64,000 nucleotides of DNA, from NCBI RefSeq assembly GCF_030687395.1, contig NZ_CP117430.1, positions 124,001-188,000 on the forward strand, in the 5' to 3' direction. Shown piece after piece: positions 35,299 through 44,636 of this stretch (its first letter is position 1; each line of letters starts with the position of its first letter). The notes beneath the pieces are model-generated. The model searched no databases. It was not told where the DNA came from and was given only the letters and a program-made list of their open reading frames with translations. A program made the translations under genes and the position numbers. This stretch comes from Pseudomonas wuhanensis (GTDB taxonomy: Bacteria; Pseudomonadota; Gammaproteobacteria; Pseudomonadales; Pseudomonadaceae).

Positions 35299-36269
35299 GC
35301 GGGCTGACCCGGGTAATACGCGAGTACTCGCTGTTTCAGGCTGTGCTGCTGGTGATCGACCGGCTGCGCGATGCACACCCGCACCTGAGCGAAGACGACC
35401 TCTACGACCAGCTGGAATTCCAGGCCAACCCGAGCCTGGGTTTCCCTGGCAGCGACGTCGATCGCGTGGAGTTTTTCAAAGAGCACGGGCAGATGCGTGC
35501 GCGCCTGCGTTTCAACCTGATCGGCCTGGTCGGTTCCGGTTCGCCGCTGCCGGCGTTCTATGGCGAACAGGCATTGGGCGACAGCGAGGACGGCAACCCG
35601 ACCCGCAACTTCCTCGACCTGTTCCACCATCGCTTGCAACGGCTGATGCTGCCGATCTGGCGCAAGTACCGCTACCGCGCCAGCTTTCAGAGCGGTGCCC
35701 TCGATCCGTTTTCCTCGCAGTTGTTTGCGTTGATCGGCCTGGGTGGCGAAGAGATCCGCAAGGCTCAGGAACTGAACTGGAAACGCCTGCTGCCGTACCT
35801 CGGCCTGCTCAGCTTGCGGGCGCACTCGGCGGCATTGATCGAAGCGGTGTTGCGTTACTACTTCAAGCACGCCGAGCTGACCATCGAGCAATGTATCGAG
35901 CGCCGTGTCGAGATCCTCGACGAGCAGCGCAATCGCCTGGGTCGCGCCAACAGCATGCTCGGCGAAGACCTGGTGCTGGGCGAACACGTGCGCGACCGCA
36001 GCGGCAAATTCCGCATTCACATCCGCGAGCTCGACTGGCAACGCTTCCACGAATTCCTGCCGATCGGTTTCGGCTACCAGCCGCTGTGCGCGCTGGTGCG
36101 GTTCACCCTGCGTGACCCGCTCGATTACGACATTCGCCTGGTGCTGCGCCAGGAAGAAATCCGCGAACTTCGCATCGGTGAGCAGAACGCCTGTCGCCTG
36201 GGGTGGACCAGTTGGCTCGGCCGCGAAAAAGCGGACGGCGTGGTGACCCTGGGCAGCAAAATTCATTAA
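35262..36269 (+). CDS. tssG: T6SS baseplate protein TssG (cluster 2)
   Basis: Baseplate wedge subunit of 335 aa that complexes with TssF and TssK. Family motifs include the FQAVLLVIDRLRDA region, FQANPSLGFPGSDVDRVEF, FLDLFHHRLQRLMLPIWRKYRY and SVGFGYQPL-like IGFGYQPLCALVRF near the C-terminus. The start lies inside the 3' end of tssF. The stop is 13 nt before clpV. Confidence 0.95.
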   Translation: MDTTYGPAAPALSGLTRVIREYSLFQAVLLVIDRLRDAHPHLSEDDLYDQLEFQANPSLGFPGSDVDRVEFFKEHGQMRARLRFNLIGLVGSGSPLPAFYGEQALGDSEDGNPTRNFLDLFHHRLQRLMLPIWRKYRYRASFQSGALDPFSSQLFALIGLGGEEIRKAQELNWKRLLPYLGLLSLRAHSAALIEAVLRYYFKHAELTIEQCIERRVEILDEQRNRLGRANSMLGEDLVLGEHVRDRSGKFRIHIRELDWQRFHEFLPIGFGYQPLCALVRFTLRDPLDYDIRLVLRQEEIRELRIGEQNACRLGWTSWLGREKADGVVTLGSKIH

Positions 36270-36282
36270 GGACAGATGACAC

Positions 36283-38932
36283 ATGATCAACGTAGACCTG
36301 CAACAACTTATCCAGGCGCTGGACGCCGAAACCCGTCGTGACCTGGAAAGTTCTGCCGAACGCTGCGTCGCCCGTGGCGGCAGCAAGATCCTCGTCGAAG
36401 ACTTGCTGCTGGGCCTGCTGGAGCGTCCGCAAGGCCTGCTCGCCCGGGCATTGCAGGATGCCGAGGTGGACGCTGGTGAGCTCAGCGCCGCGCTGCAATC
36501 GCGGGTCGAGCACAGCGCCTCGCGCAACCCGGTGTTCGCCCCGGAACTGGTGCAGTGGCTGCAAGATGCCTTGCTGGTGGCCAACCTCGAACTGGGCCAG
36601 AGCCAGGTCGAGCAGGCTGCGTTGATCCTCGCATTGCTGCGCAACCCAATGCGCTATGCCGGCAGCCGTTATCAGTCGTTGCTGGCCAAGCTGAACATCG
36701 AGCGCCTGAAAGAATTCGCCCTGTCGCAGAAAGAACAACCGGCCACCGGCAAACCGGCGGTGCCCGGCGAATCGCTGCTGGAGCGCTTCACTCACAACCT
36801 GACCCAACAGGCCCGCGACGGCAAACTCGACCCGGTGCTGTGCCGCGATGGCGCGATCCGGCAGATGGTCGACATCCTCGCCCGTCGCCGCAAGAACAAC
36901 CCGATCGTGGTCGGTGAAGCCGGCGTCGGCAAAACCGCCATCGTCGAAGGTCTGGCCTCGCGCATCGCCGCCGGCGAAGTGCCGCAAGTCTTGAAAGGCG
37001 TCGAGCTACTTTCCCTGGACATGGGCCTGTTGCAGGCCGGTGCCAGCGTCAAAGGTGAATTCGAGCGTCGCCTCAAAGGCGTGATCGATGAAGTCAAAGC
37101 CTCGCCGAAACCGATCATCCTGTTCATCGACGAAGCCCACACCCTGATCGGCGCGGGTGGCAACGCCGGCGGTTCCGACGCGGCCAACCTGTTGAAACCG
37201 GCCTTGGCCCGTGGCGAGTTGCGCACCATCGCCGCCACCACGTGGGCGGAGTACAAAAAATACTTCGAGAAAGACCCGGCCCTGGCCCGTCGTTTCCAAC
37301 CGGTGCAACTGCACGAACCGACCGTCAGCGAAGCAGTGACCATCCTGCGTGGCCTGGCTCAGGTTTACGAGAAGAGCCACGGCATCTACCTGCGCGATGA
37401 CGCGGTGGTGGCCGCGGCCGAACTGTCTGCTCGCTATCTCGCTGGCCGTCAGCTGCCGGACAAAGCCGTCGACGTGCTCGACACCGCCTGCGCCCGCGTA
37501 CGCATCAGCCTCGCCGCCGCCCCGGAAAGCCTGGAACGCCTGCGCGGCGAACTGGCCGAAGGTGGCCGTCAGCGTCAGGCCCTGCGTCGCGACGCCGAGG
37601 CCGGTCTGCTGATTGACCATGAAGCGCTGGACGTTCTGGAAGATCGCCTGGCCGATGCCGAAGAAGAAATGGTCGCTCTGGAAACCCTCTGGACTGAACA
37701 AAAGGAATTGGCCGAGTGCCTGCTGGACCTGCGCCAACAACTGGCCAAGGCCCGCGAGGACGCCGCTGTCGAACCGACCATCACGGTTGAAGAGGACGCC
37801 GAAGGCACCGTGATCGAAACGCTGCCAGTGGACGAAGCGCAAAGCGTCGAAACCCTGGAAGCCGCGCTCAACGAAACTCACAAAGCCCTGACAGAACTGC
37901 AAGTCAAAGAACGTCTGGTGAGCTTCGAAGTCTGCCCGCGTCTGGTCGCCGAAGTGATCAGCGCCTGGACCGGTGTGCCATTGGCGCAACTGGCCCGCGA
38001 ACACAACGCCAAGGTCGCAAGCTTCGCCACCGACCTGCGCACGCGCATTCGTGGTCAGGAGCAAGCGGTTCATGCGCTGGACCGTTCGATGCGCGCCACC
38101 GCTGCTGGCTTGAACAAACCCGATGCGCCGGTCGGCGTGTTCCTGCTGGTCGGCCCAAGTGGTGTCGGCAAGACCGAAACCGCGCTGGCCCTCGCTGATT
38201 TGCTGTACGGCGGTGATCGTTTCATCACCACCATCAACATGTCCGAGTTCCAGGAGAAGCACACCGTCTCGCGCCTGATCGGTGCGCCACCGGGCTACGT
38301 CGGTTACGGCGAGGGCGGCATGCTCACCGAAGCCGTGCGCCAGAAGCCGTACTCGGTGGTGTTGCTCGATGAAGTCGAGAAAGCCGACCCGGACGTGCTC
38401 AACCTGTTTTACCAAATCTTCGACAAAGGCGTGGCCAACGACGGGGAAGGGCGCGAGATCGACTTCCGCAACACGCTGATCCTGATGACCTCGAACCTGG
38501 GCAGCGACCGCATCAGCGAACTCTGCGAAAACGGCGCGCGGCCGACTGCCGAAGTGCTTGAAGAAACCATTCGCCCGGTGCTCAGCAAGCACTTCAAACC
38601 GGCGCTGCTGGCGCGCATGCGCGTGGTGCCTTACTACCCGGTCGGTGGCCCGGTGCTGCGCGAGCTGATCGAAATCAAACTCGGTCGTTTGGGCGAGCGC
38701 CTGAACCGTCGTCAGCTGGATTTCACTTACTGCCAGAGCCTCGTCGATCACCTGGCCGAGCGCTGCACCCAAAGCGACAGCGGTGCGCGGTCTGATCGAC
38801 CATTTGCTCGACCTGCATGTGCTGCCGTTGGTGGCTGACCGTTTGCTCGACGCAATGGCCACCGGTGAAAGCCTCAAGCGTGTGCATGCGACGCTCGACG
38901 GTGACGCCAGCGTGATGTGCGAGTTCGCCTGA
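36283..38932 (+). pseudogene. clpV: ClpV/TssH sheath-recycling ATPase, frameshifted near its C-terminus
   Basis: AAA+ unfoldase that disassembles contracted TssBC sheath. The N-domain (1-150) is followed by nucleotide-binding domain 1 (Walker A GEAGVGKT at about 211, Walker B ILFIDEAH), a coiled-coil middle region (about 420-560) and domain 2 (GPSGVGKT at about 624, VVLLDEVEKA). The reading frame stops at 38838 after 851 codons, but the last 15 residues are foreign. Removing one G near 38789-38790 restores a typical ClpV end (LIDHLLDLHVLPLVADRLL to VMCEFA) terminating at 38932, for about 882 aa. The lost 46 residues belong to the D2 C-terminal subdomain. This is a real mutation or a sequencing error; the extension is fully conserved in the +1 frame. 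Confidence 0.88.
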
Positions 38933-38942
38933 GGTGGGTGTG

Positions 38943-40460
38943 ATGTTCACTCAAGTGCAGCAACCGCTGGTCTATGCCGAAGCCTTGCTGGCGCAATTCG
39001 CCAGCCTGTCGCGCGCGGCGGACGGTGCTGCGCTGCTGGGTGACTTCGTGCGTGGGTTGGCCGAGCTCAGCGGTTGTGAGTTGACGCAGTTGTACCTGCT
39101 GGACGCGACTCACACTTGCCTGGGGATGAACGCCGAGTGCCTGAACGGCATTCTGCAACCCCGGGAAGGGGCGAGCCTGCCGGCGGATTACAACGGTGAA
39201 CAACTGCTGCAATTCGCCCTGTGTCAAAACCGCGTGGTGTGCCTCAGCGAGCTGAGCGGCAGCCTGCACGAAACCAGTTTTCTGCCGCTCCAGGCCACGC
39301 CCTGGCAGTCGCTGTTGTGCGTGCCGCTGGTCAATCAGCAAAAGGCTGTCGAAGGTTTGCTGCTGTGTGCCAGTCGCCGGCAGATCGACCTGCAAGGCTT
39401 TGCCGATTCCCTCGGTCAACTGGGCTCGTTCGTGCTCGGCCAACTGCACTTGCTGCAGCGCTTGCGTCAACCGAGCGGCGATACACGGCCGGCGCCGGTC
39501 AACGTTCCGAGCGCCAGCGGTTATGGCTTGATCGGTAAAAGCGCGGCCATGCGCCAGACCTATTCGCTGATCAGCAAAGTCCTGCACAGCCCGTACACCG
39601 TGCTGCTGCGCGGCGAAACCGGCACTGGCAAGGAAGTGGTTGCGCGGGCGATCCACGATTGCGGCCCGCGGCGGTCCAAGGCGTTCATCGTGCAGAACTG
39701 CGCGGCGTTCCCCGAGAACCTGCTGGAAAGTGAACTGTTCGGCTACCGCAAAGGCGCCTTCACCGGCGCCGACCGCGACCGTGCCGGGCTGTTCGACGCG
39801 GCCAACGGCGGCACCTTGTTGCTCGACGAAATCGGCGATATGCCGTTGTCCCTGCAAGCCAAGTTGCTGCGGGTGTTGCAGGAAGGCGAGATCCGCCCGC
39901 TGGGTTCCAACGACACCCACAAGATCGACGTGCGCATCATCGCTGCGACGCACCGGGATTTGTCGGTGCTGGTCAGCGAAGGCAAATTCCGTGAGGACTT
40001 GTACTACCGCCTGGCGCAATTCCCGATCGAACTGCCGGCGTTGCGTCAGCGCGAAGGTGACATCCTCGATCTGGCACGGCACTTCGCTGACAAGGCCTGC
40101 TCGTTCTTGCAGCGCGATGCGGTGCGCTGGTCCGACGCGGCGCTGGATCACCTGTCCGGTTATGCCTTCCCCGGCAACGTTCGCGAACTCAAAGGTTTGG
40201 TCGAACGCGCGGTGCTGTTGTGCGAAGGCGGCGAGTTGCTGGCCGAGCATTTCTCCCTGCGCATGGAAGCCATACCGGAAGACAGCAGCCTGAACCTGCG
40301 CGAACGCCTGGAGCAGGTCGAGCGCAGTTTGCTGCTCGATTGCCTGCGTAAAAACGACGGCAACCAGACCCTCGCGGCCCGCGAACTGGGGCTGCCACGC
40401 CGCACGCTGCTGTACCGCCTCGGACGCCTGAATATCAATTTGGGTGACTTCGATGGTTAG
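38943..40460 (+). CDS. sfa: Sigma-54-dependent transcriptional activator (Sfa-type)
   Basis: Enhancer-binding protein of 505 aa, the standard sigma-54 activator encoded in H2-type T6SS loci. An N-terminal GAF-like domain (about 10-170) precedes an AAA+ domain with Walker A GETGTGKE, ESELFGYRKGAFTGA (intact sigma-54-contacting GAFTGA loop), LLLDEIGDMP and RVLQEGEIRPLG. The C-terminus is a Fis-type helix-turn-helix (NQTLAARELGLPRRTLLYRL). I chose ATG 38943 over GTG 38934 because AGGTGG is then correctly spaced. In HSI-II relatives it activates hcp/vgrG promoters that may lie elsewhere, since no clear sigma-54 site is visible upstream of tssA. Confidence 0.92.
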   Translation: MFTQVQQPLVYAEALLAQFASLSRAADGAALLGDFVRGLAELSGCELTQLYLLDATHTCLGMNAECLNGILQPREGASLPADYNGEQLLQFALCQNRVVCLSELSGSLHETSFLPLQATPWQSLLCVPLVNQQKAVEGLLLCASRRQIDLQGFADSLGQLGSFVLGQLHLLQRLRQPSGDTRPAPVNVPSASGYGLIGKSAAMRQTYSLISKVLHSPYTVLLRGETGTGKEVVARAIHDCGPRRSKAFIVQNCAAFPENLLESELFGYRKGAFTGADRDRAGLFDAANGGTLLLDEIGDMPLSLQAKLLRVLQEGEIRPLGSNDTHKIDVRIIAATHRDLSVLVSEGKFREDLYYRLAQFPIELPALRQREGDILDLARHFADKACSFLQRDAVRWSDAALDHLSGYAFPGNVRELKGLVERAVLLCEGGELLAEHFSLRMEAIPEDSSLNLRERLEQVERSLLLDCLRKNDGNQTLAARELGLPRRTLLYRLGRLNINLGDFDG

Positions 40461-40553
40461 GCAACAGACCGTCGATTTCACCGCGTCCGCTTATTTCAGC
40501 GCCGCCCAAACGGGCTGGCGCTTTGTGCTTTGTCTACCCCTGGAGACCCTCTG

Positions 40554-40694
40554 ATGCCTGTTCGTCACTGGCAAGCCGTCCTGCTGACCCTCGTCGTTCT
40601 ATGCGGCCTCGGCGGCTGTAGCGGCAATTACAAATACAACGACAACACCTATCGCCCATTGGGTGATCCGCAGGCGGTCAATCGCGGCAAGTGA
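40554..40694 (+). CDS. 46-aa T6SS-associated lipoprotein
   Basis: Very short lipoprotein of 46 aa. A basic start (MPVRHWQ), a hydrophobic core and a lipobox GLGGC (Cys22) leave a mature peptide of 25 residues rich in Asn and Tyr. ATG 40554 is 10 nt after GGAGA. It sits between the activator and fha, the position of a small hypothetical gene (PA1664) in HSI-II of P. aeruginosa, which supports it as real and conserved. Role unknown; perhaps a membrane-complex accessory. Confidence 0.8.
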   Translation: MPVRHWQAVLLTLVVLCGLGGCSGNYKYNDNTYRPLGDPQAVNRGK

Positions 40695-40711
40695 CCGCAA
40701 GGAGTATCACC

Positions 40712-41908
40712 ATGGAACTGGTTTTCGAAATGCTGAACACCAAGCAGTTCGTGCCCACGGATTTGTGCCAGAAGACCTTCAAGCAGGCCGGTGGCGTAAT
40801 CGGCCGGGGCGAGGATTGCGACTGGATCATCCCCGACCGCAAGCGTCACCTGTCCAACCACCACGCGGTGATCAGCTACCGCGAAGGCACGTTTTTCCTG
40901 ACTGATACCAGCAGCAACGGTATCCAGGACAGCGAAAGCGGCGCGCGCCTGCGCAAGGGCGAGCCGATGCGCATCGAGCACGGCAGCGTGTACGTGCTGG
41001 GTGACTTTGAGATCCGTGCGCGGCTGGTGCGCGACCCGGCGACCTTCGATGTTGAAGTTGGCCGTCCGCAGGCTGCGGGCAGCATCATTCCGGACGATGC
41101 CTTCCTCGACCTCGACCCGCTCAATGCCCTCGACCAGCAAGAGCGCGTGTACTCGGAAATCGACGAGCTGATTTCCCCGAGCACGGTGATTGAGGACACC
41201 CGTCAGCGTGCCGACTACGCGCGCATCGACATGGAAAGCCTGATGGTCCCGGAGCTGATCGATGCCCCGGCAGAGCCAGCACCGGCGCCACCACCAAAAG
41301 CGGTCGAACGTCAGAGCGAAGGTTTCTGGGAGCACTTCGGTGCGGCGTTGGGCGTGGACCTCAAAGACCTCGACCACGACGCCCGCGAAGCCCTGGCGCT
41401 GAACGCCGCGCGCCTGCTCAAGCAAAGCGTCGGCGGTTTGCAGCAGAGCCTGCGCACCCGCAGCGAGCTGAAAAACGAACTGCGCCTGGCCCAGACCACC
41501 GTGCAAGGCACCCACAAGAATCCACTGAAATTTGCCGTCGATGCCGGTGAAGCGCTGGGCATTTTGTTGCAGGGCAACAAGCCGGGCCAATTGCCGGCGG
41601 AGCAAGCGATCTCCCGCGCGTTCCGCGATTTGCAGGCGCATCAAGTTGCCTTGCTGACCGCCAGCCGCGCCGCCGTTCGCGGCACCCTGGAACATTTCTC
41701 GCCTCAACAGCTGACTCTGCGTTTCGAACGCGACAGCAAGCCGTTGCTCGCCACCTCCGGCAGTCGCTGGAGAGCCTACGGGCGTTACCACCAGGCTCTG
41801 CGTCTGGACGATGACTGGAGCGAACGCCTGCTGGCCCGCGACTTTGCCCAGGCCTACGAAGAACAGATCCGCCTGATTTCCACCCTTCACACCGACCACC
41901 AAGGATGA
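40712..41908 (+). CDS. fha2: FHA-domain T6SS protein Fha/TagH (cluster 2)
   Basis: Cytoplasmic FHA scaffold of 398 aa for the H2-like machine. The FHA domain (about 1-105) carries IGRGEDCDW, RHLSNHHAVI and TSSNGI. After a shorter linker than in cluster 1, the TagH C-terminal domain starts near 200. I chose ATG 40712, with AAGGAG upstream, over a GTG 21 nt earlier that overlaps the lipoprotein gene. Together with the kinase/phosphatase pair downstream it suggests phosphorylation control without TagQRST. Its stop overlaps the tssJ start. Confidence 0.94.
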   Translation: MELVFEMLNTKQFVPTDLCQKTFKQAGGVIGRGEDCDWIIPDRKRHLSNHHAVISYREGTFFLTDTSSNGIQDSESGARLRKGEPMRIEHGSVYVLGDFEIRARLVRDPATFDVEVGRPQAAGSIIPDDAFLDLDPLNALDQQERVYSEIDELISPSTVIEDTRQRADYARIDMESLMVPELIDAPAEPAPAPPPKAVERQSEGFWEHFGAALGVDLKDLDHDAREALALNAARLLKQSVGGLQQSLRTRSELKNELRLAQTTVQGTHKNPLKFAVDAGEALGILLQGNKPGQLPAEQAISRAFRDLQAHQVALLTASRAAVRGTLEHFSPQQLTLRFERDSKPLLATSGSRWRAYGRYHQALRLDDDWSERLLARDFAQAYEEQIRLISTLHTDHQG

Positions 41909-42414
41909 TGCGCATGTCTCGCTGCTCCACCGCTTTTTTCAAGACGCTGACGGCGCTCATTGCCCTGGTGCTGTTGGCCGGATGCTCGTCGTTGTCGCCT
42001 TATTCCAAAGTGACCAAAGTTAACCTGAAGCTCACCGGTAGCGATCAACTGAACCCGGACCTCAACGGGCGTCCGTCGCCAATTGTCGTGCGTCTGTTCG
42101 AGCTCAAGCATCCGGTGACGTTCGAGAACGCCGACTTCTTCAGCCTGTACGAACGCGCCAAAGAATCCCTGGTCCCGGACCTGGTGGCCAGCGAAGAACT
42201 CGAGCTGCGTCCGGGTGAAACCGTCGAACTCAAGCTCAGCGTGGAAGAGGGCAGCCGTTACGTAGGCGTGCTCGCGGCCTACCGTGACCTGCCGGAAACC
42301 AAATGGCGCTACACGGTGCAAATCACTCCGCTGGAAGTCACCGTGGCTGACCTGACCCTCGATCAGGCCGGCATCCGCAATACCCATGAAACGCTCGCCA
42401 AGGCGGATGACTGA
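41905..42414 (+). CDS. tssJ: T6SS outer-membrane lipoprotein TssJ (cluster 2)
   Basis: Lipoprotein of 169 aa with lipobox LLAGC (Cys27) and a TssJ beta-sandwich domain including NGRPSPIVVRLFELKHPVTF. Starts at 41905, 41908 and 41914 are all possible; the first overlaps the fha stop by 4 nt. It anchors the second membrane complex. The stop is 2 nt before the tssK ATG. Confidence 0.93.
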   Translation: MMRMSRCSTAFFKTLTALIALVLLAGCSSLSPYSKVTKVNLKLTGSDQLNPDLNGRPSPIVVRLFELKHPVTFENADFFSLYERAKESLVPDLVASEELELRPGETVELKLSVEEGSRYVGVLAAYRDLPETKWRYTVQITPLEVTVADLTLDQAGIRNTHETLAKADD

Positions 42415-42416
42415 TC

Positions 42417-43748
42417 ATGAATTCCCATAAAGTCATTTGGCAGGAAGGCATGCTGCTGCGTCCGCAGCACTTCCAGCACAACGATCGTTACTACGACCAC
42501 CAGATGAAGACCCGCACCCAGTTGCTGGGCAGCTACACCTGGGGCTTCCTCAACCTGGACATCGACTTGCAGTTCCTCAACATGGGCAAACTGGTGATCA
42601 GCCAGGCCTCGGGGATTCTGCCGGACGGCAGCCTGTTCGAACTCGGCGGCAACACCGAGCCGTTGGCGCTGGACGTGCCGCCGAACACTGGCAACACGCC
42701 GATCTACCTGGCGCTGCCGCTGGTCACCGGCAACCACATCGAGTCTCGCCGCCCGGAGCAGTCCGACGTGCTGGCGCGCTACACCGCGTACGACGCGGAA
42801 GTCGCCGACTCCAACGCCGGCGACGACTCCGCCAGCCAGGTCAGCTGCGGTCGTCCAGACTTCAAATTGTTGCTCGGCGAGCAGCAGAGCGACCAGGCCT
42901 ACGTGAAGCTGAAGATCTGTGAAGTGCTCGACACCACGCCCGACGGCGTGATCAGCCTCGATCCGGACTTCGTACCGACCTACATTCAGGCGCACTCGTC
43001 CAGCTACCTGCTGTCGTGCCTCAAGGAAGTCATCAGCATGCTCGGCCACCGGGGCGACACCATCGCCGACCGGATCCGCTCCAACGGCAAGGTCGGCGGC
43101 GCGGAAGTCGGCGACTTTATGATGCTGCAACTGATCAACCGCACCGAAATGCTGCTGCGCCATTACCTCGGCCTGGAACAGGTTCACCCGGAAGAGTTGT
43201 ACCGCACGCTGCTGACCATGCTCGGTGATCTGGCGACGTTTTCCAGCGAGAGCAAGCGCCCGCGTCTGGACAGCCGTTACCAGCACAGCGACCAGGGCGC
43301 GAGTTTCCGCAAACTGATGGAAGCGATTCGTCAGGTGCTGTCGATGGTGCTCGAACAGCACGCCATCGAACTGGTACTGCAAGCGCGTCAGTACGGGATC
43401 ATCGTATCGCCGTTGCACGACCACAAACTGCTGGGCTCGGCCTCGTTCGTACTCGCGGCCAGTGCCAACTGCGACTCCGAAGAACTGCGCCATCGCTTGC
43501 CGGCGCACCTCAAGGTCGGCCCGGTGGAGCGCATCCGCCAACTGGTCAACCTGCATCTGCCAGGTATCAAGGTCAAACCGTTGCCGGTGGCCCCGCGGCA
43601 GATCGCGTTCCACTCCAACAAAACCTATTTCATCCTCGAACTCAGTTCCGAAGACCTGGCGCAACTCGAGCGCTCCGGCGGCTTCGCGTTCCATGTGTCC
43701 GGCGAATTCGCCGAGCTTGAACTGAAATTCTGGGCCATCAGGAACTGA
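42417..43748 (+). CDS. tssK: T6SS baseplate protein TssK (cluster 2)
   Basis: Baseplate-to-membrane connector of 443 aa. It starts HKVIWQEGMLLRPQHFQQHNDRY-like (actual: VIWQEGMLLRPQHFQHNDRY) and ends ELELKFWAIRN, both family hallmarks. GEVGDFMMLQLINR-type (VGGAEVGDFMMLQLINR) and PVERIRQLVNLHLPGI segments are also conserved with the cluster 1 copy. Normal length, no disruption. Confidence 0.95.
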   Translation: MNSHKVIWQEGMLLRPQHFQHNDRYYDHQMKTRTQLLGSYTWGFLNLDIDLQFLNMGKLVISQASGILPDGSLFELGGNTEPLALDVPPNTGNTPIYLALPLVTGNHIESRRPEQSDVLARYTAYDAEVADSNAGDDSASQVSCGRPDFKLLLGEQQSDQAYVKLKICEVLDTTPDGVISLDPDFVPTYIQAHSSSYLLSCLKEVISMLGHRGDTIADRIRSNGKVGGAEVGDFMMLQLINRTEMLLRHYLGLEQVHPEELYRTLLTMLGDLATFSSESKRPRLDSRYQHSDQGASFRKLMEAIRQVLSMVLEQHAIELVLQARQYGIIVSPLHDHKLLGSASFVLAASANCDSEELRHRLPAHLKVGPVERIRQLVNLHLPGIKVKPLPVAPRQIAFHSNKTYFILELSSEDLAQLERSGGFAFHVSGEFAELELKFWAIRN

Positions 43749-43753
43749 CCGAC

Positions 43754-44623
43754 ATGATCAAGGACATGGAATACAACCAGGACGACAAAACCGTCCTGCT
43801 CGACCGCCAGGGCCACGGCCCGGCGTCGAGTCCGCTGACTGACTTCGCTGCACCGCCGCGTTTCGAACAGCTGGAAGAGCGGATGATCTACGCCGCGCGC
43901 TTGCGCCCGGCCGAAGCGTTCAACATCAGCCTCAATTCGCTGGTGGCGGCGGCGTCCGAGCTGCTGTCGGAAGTGGTGCGCCTCAAGCACAGCGACACCC
44001 GCGAAGACCTGTACGCGCTCAACGAGCGGCTGACCGCCGGGCTGAAACTGTTTGAAGTGCGGGCGCTGCACAACGGCGCTGAAAGCAGCCAGGTGATGGC
44101 CGCCCGTTACGTGCTCTGCACTGTGGTCGACGAAGCCGTCGTCACCACGCCGTGGGGCAACGAAAGCGAGTGGTCGCAGATGAGCCTGCTCAGCAGCTTC
44201 CACAACGAAACCTTCGGTGGCGAGAAGTTCTTCCAGCTGCTGGATCGCCTGTCGAAAAACCCGGTCAAGCACCTGCCGATGCTGGAGCTGATGTACCTGT
44301 GCCTGTCACTCGGTTTCGAAGGCAAGTACCGGGTGCAAGCCCGCGGCATGCTCGAACTCGAAGGCATCCGTGACGCCTTGTATCGGCAGATCCGTCAACT
44401 GCGCGGCGACGTGCCTCGTGAGCTGTCGCCGCATTGGGAAGGCTTGAACGATCAGCGCCGCAGTCTGGTGCGCATCGTGCCGGCGTGGATGGTGGTGCTG
44501 TTCACCGTGGTCTGCCTGGTGGTGATGTATTCGGGCTTCGCCTGGGTGCTGGGCGAGCAACGCGAAACCGTTCTGCAACCTTATCAGCAGCTTGATCCGG
44601 CCACGGTTCAGCCGCAGCCGTAA
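43754..44623 (+). CDS. tssL: T6SS inner-membrane protein TssL (cluster 2)
   Basis: DotU-family protein of 289 aa with one C-terminal membrane anchor (about 237-263) and no OmpA-like extension, unlike the cluster 1 TssL. Conserved cytoplasmic motifs are ARYVLCTVVDEAVVTTPWGNES, FHNETFGGEKFFQLLDR and ELMYLCLSLGFEGKYR. It starts 5 nt after tssK and ends 13 nt before tssM. Peptidoglycan anchoring of this machine must come from another protein or be absent. Confidence 0.94.
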   Translation: MIKDMEYNQDDKTVLLDRQGHGPASSPLTDFAAPPRFEQLEERMIYAARLRPAEAFNISLNSLVAAASELLSEVVRLKHSDTREDLYALNERLTAGLKLFEVRALHNGAESSQVMAARYVLCTVVDEAVVTTPWGNESEWSQMSLLSSFHNETFGGEKFFQLLDRLSKNPVKHLPMLELMYLCLSLGFEGKYRVQARGMLELEGIRDALYRQIRQLRGDVPRELSPHWEGLNDQRRSLVRIVPAWMVVLFTVVCLVVMYSGFAWVLGEQRETVLQPYQQLDPATVQPQP

Positions 44624-44636
44624 ACAGGGACGTGTG

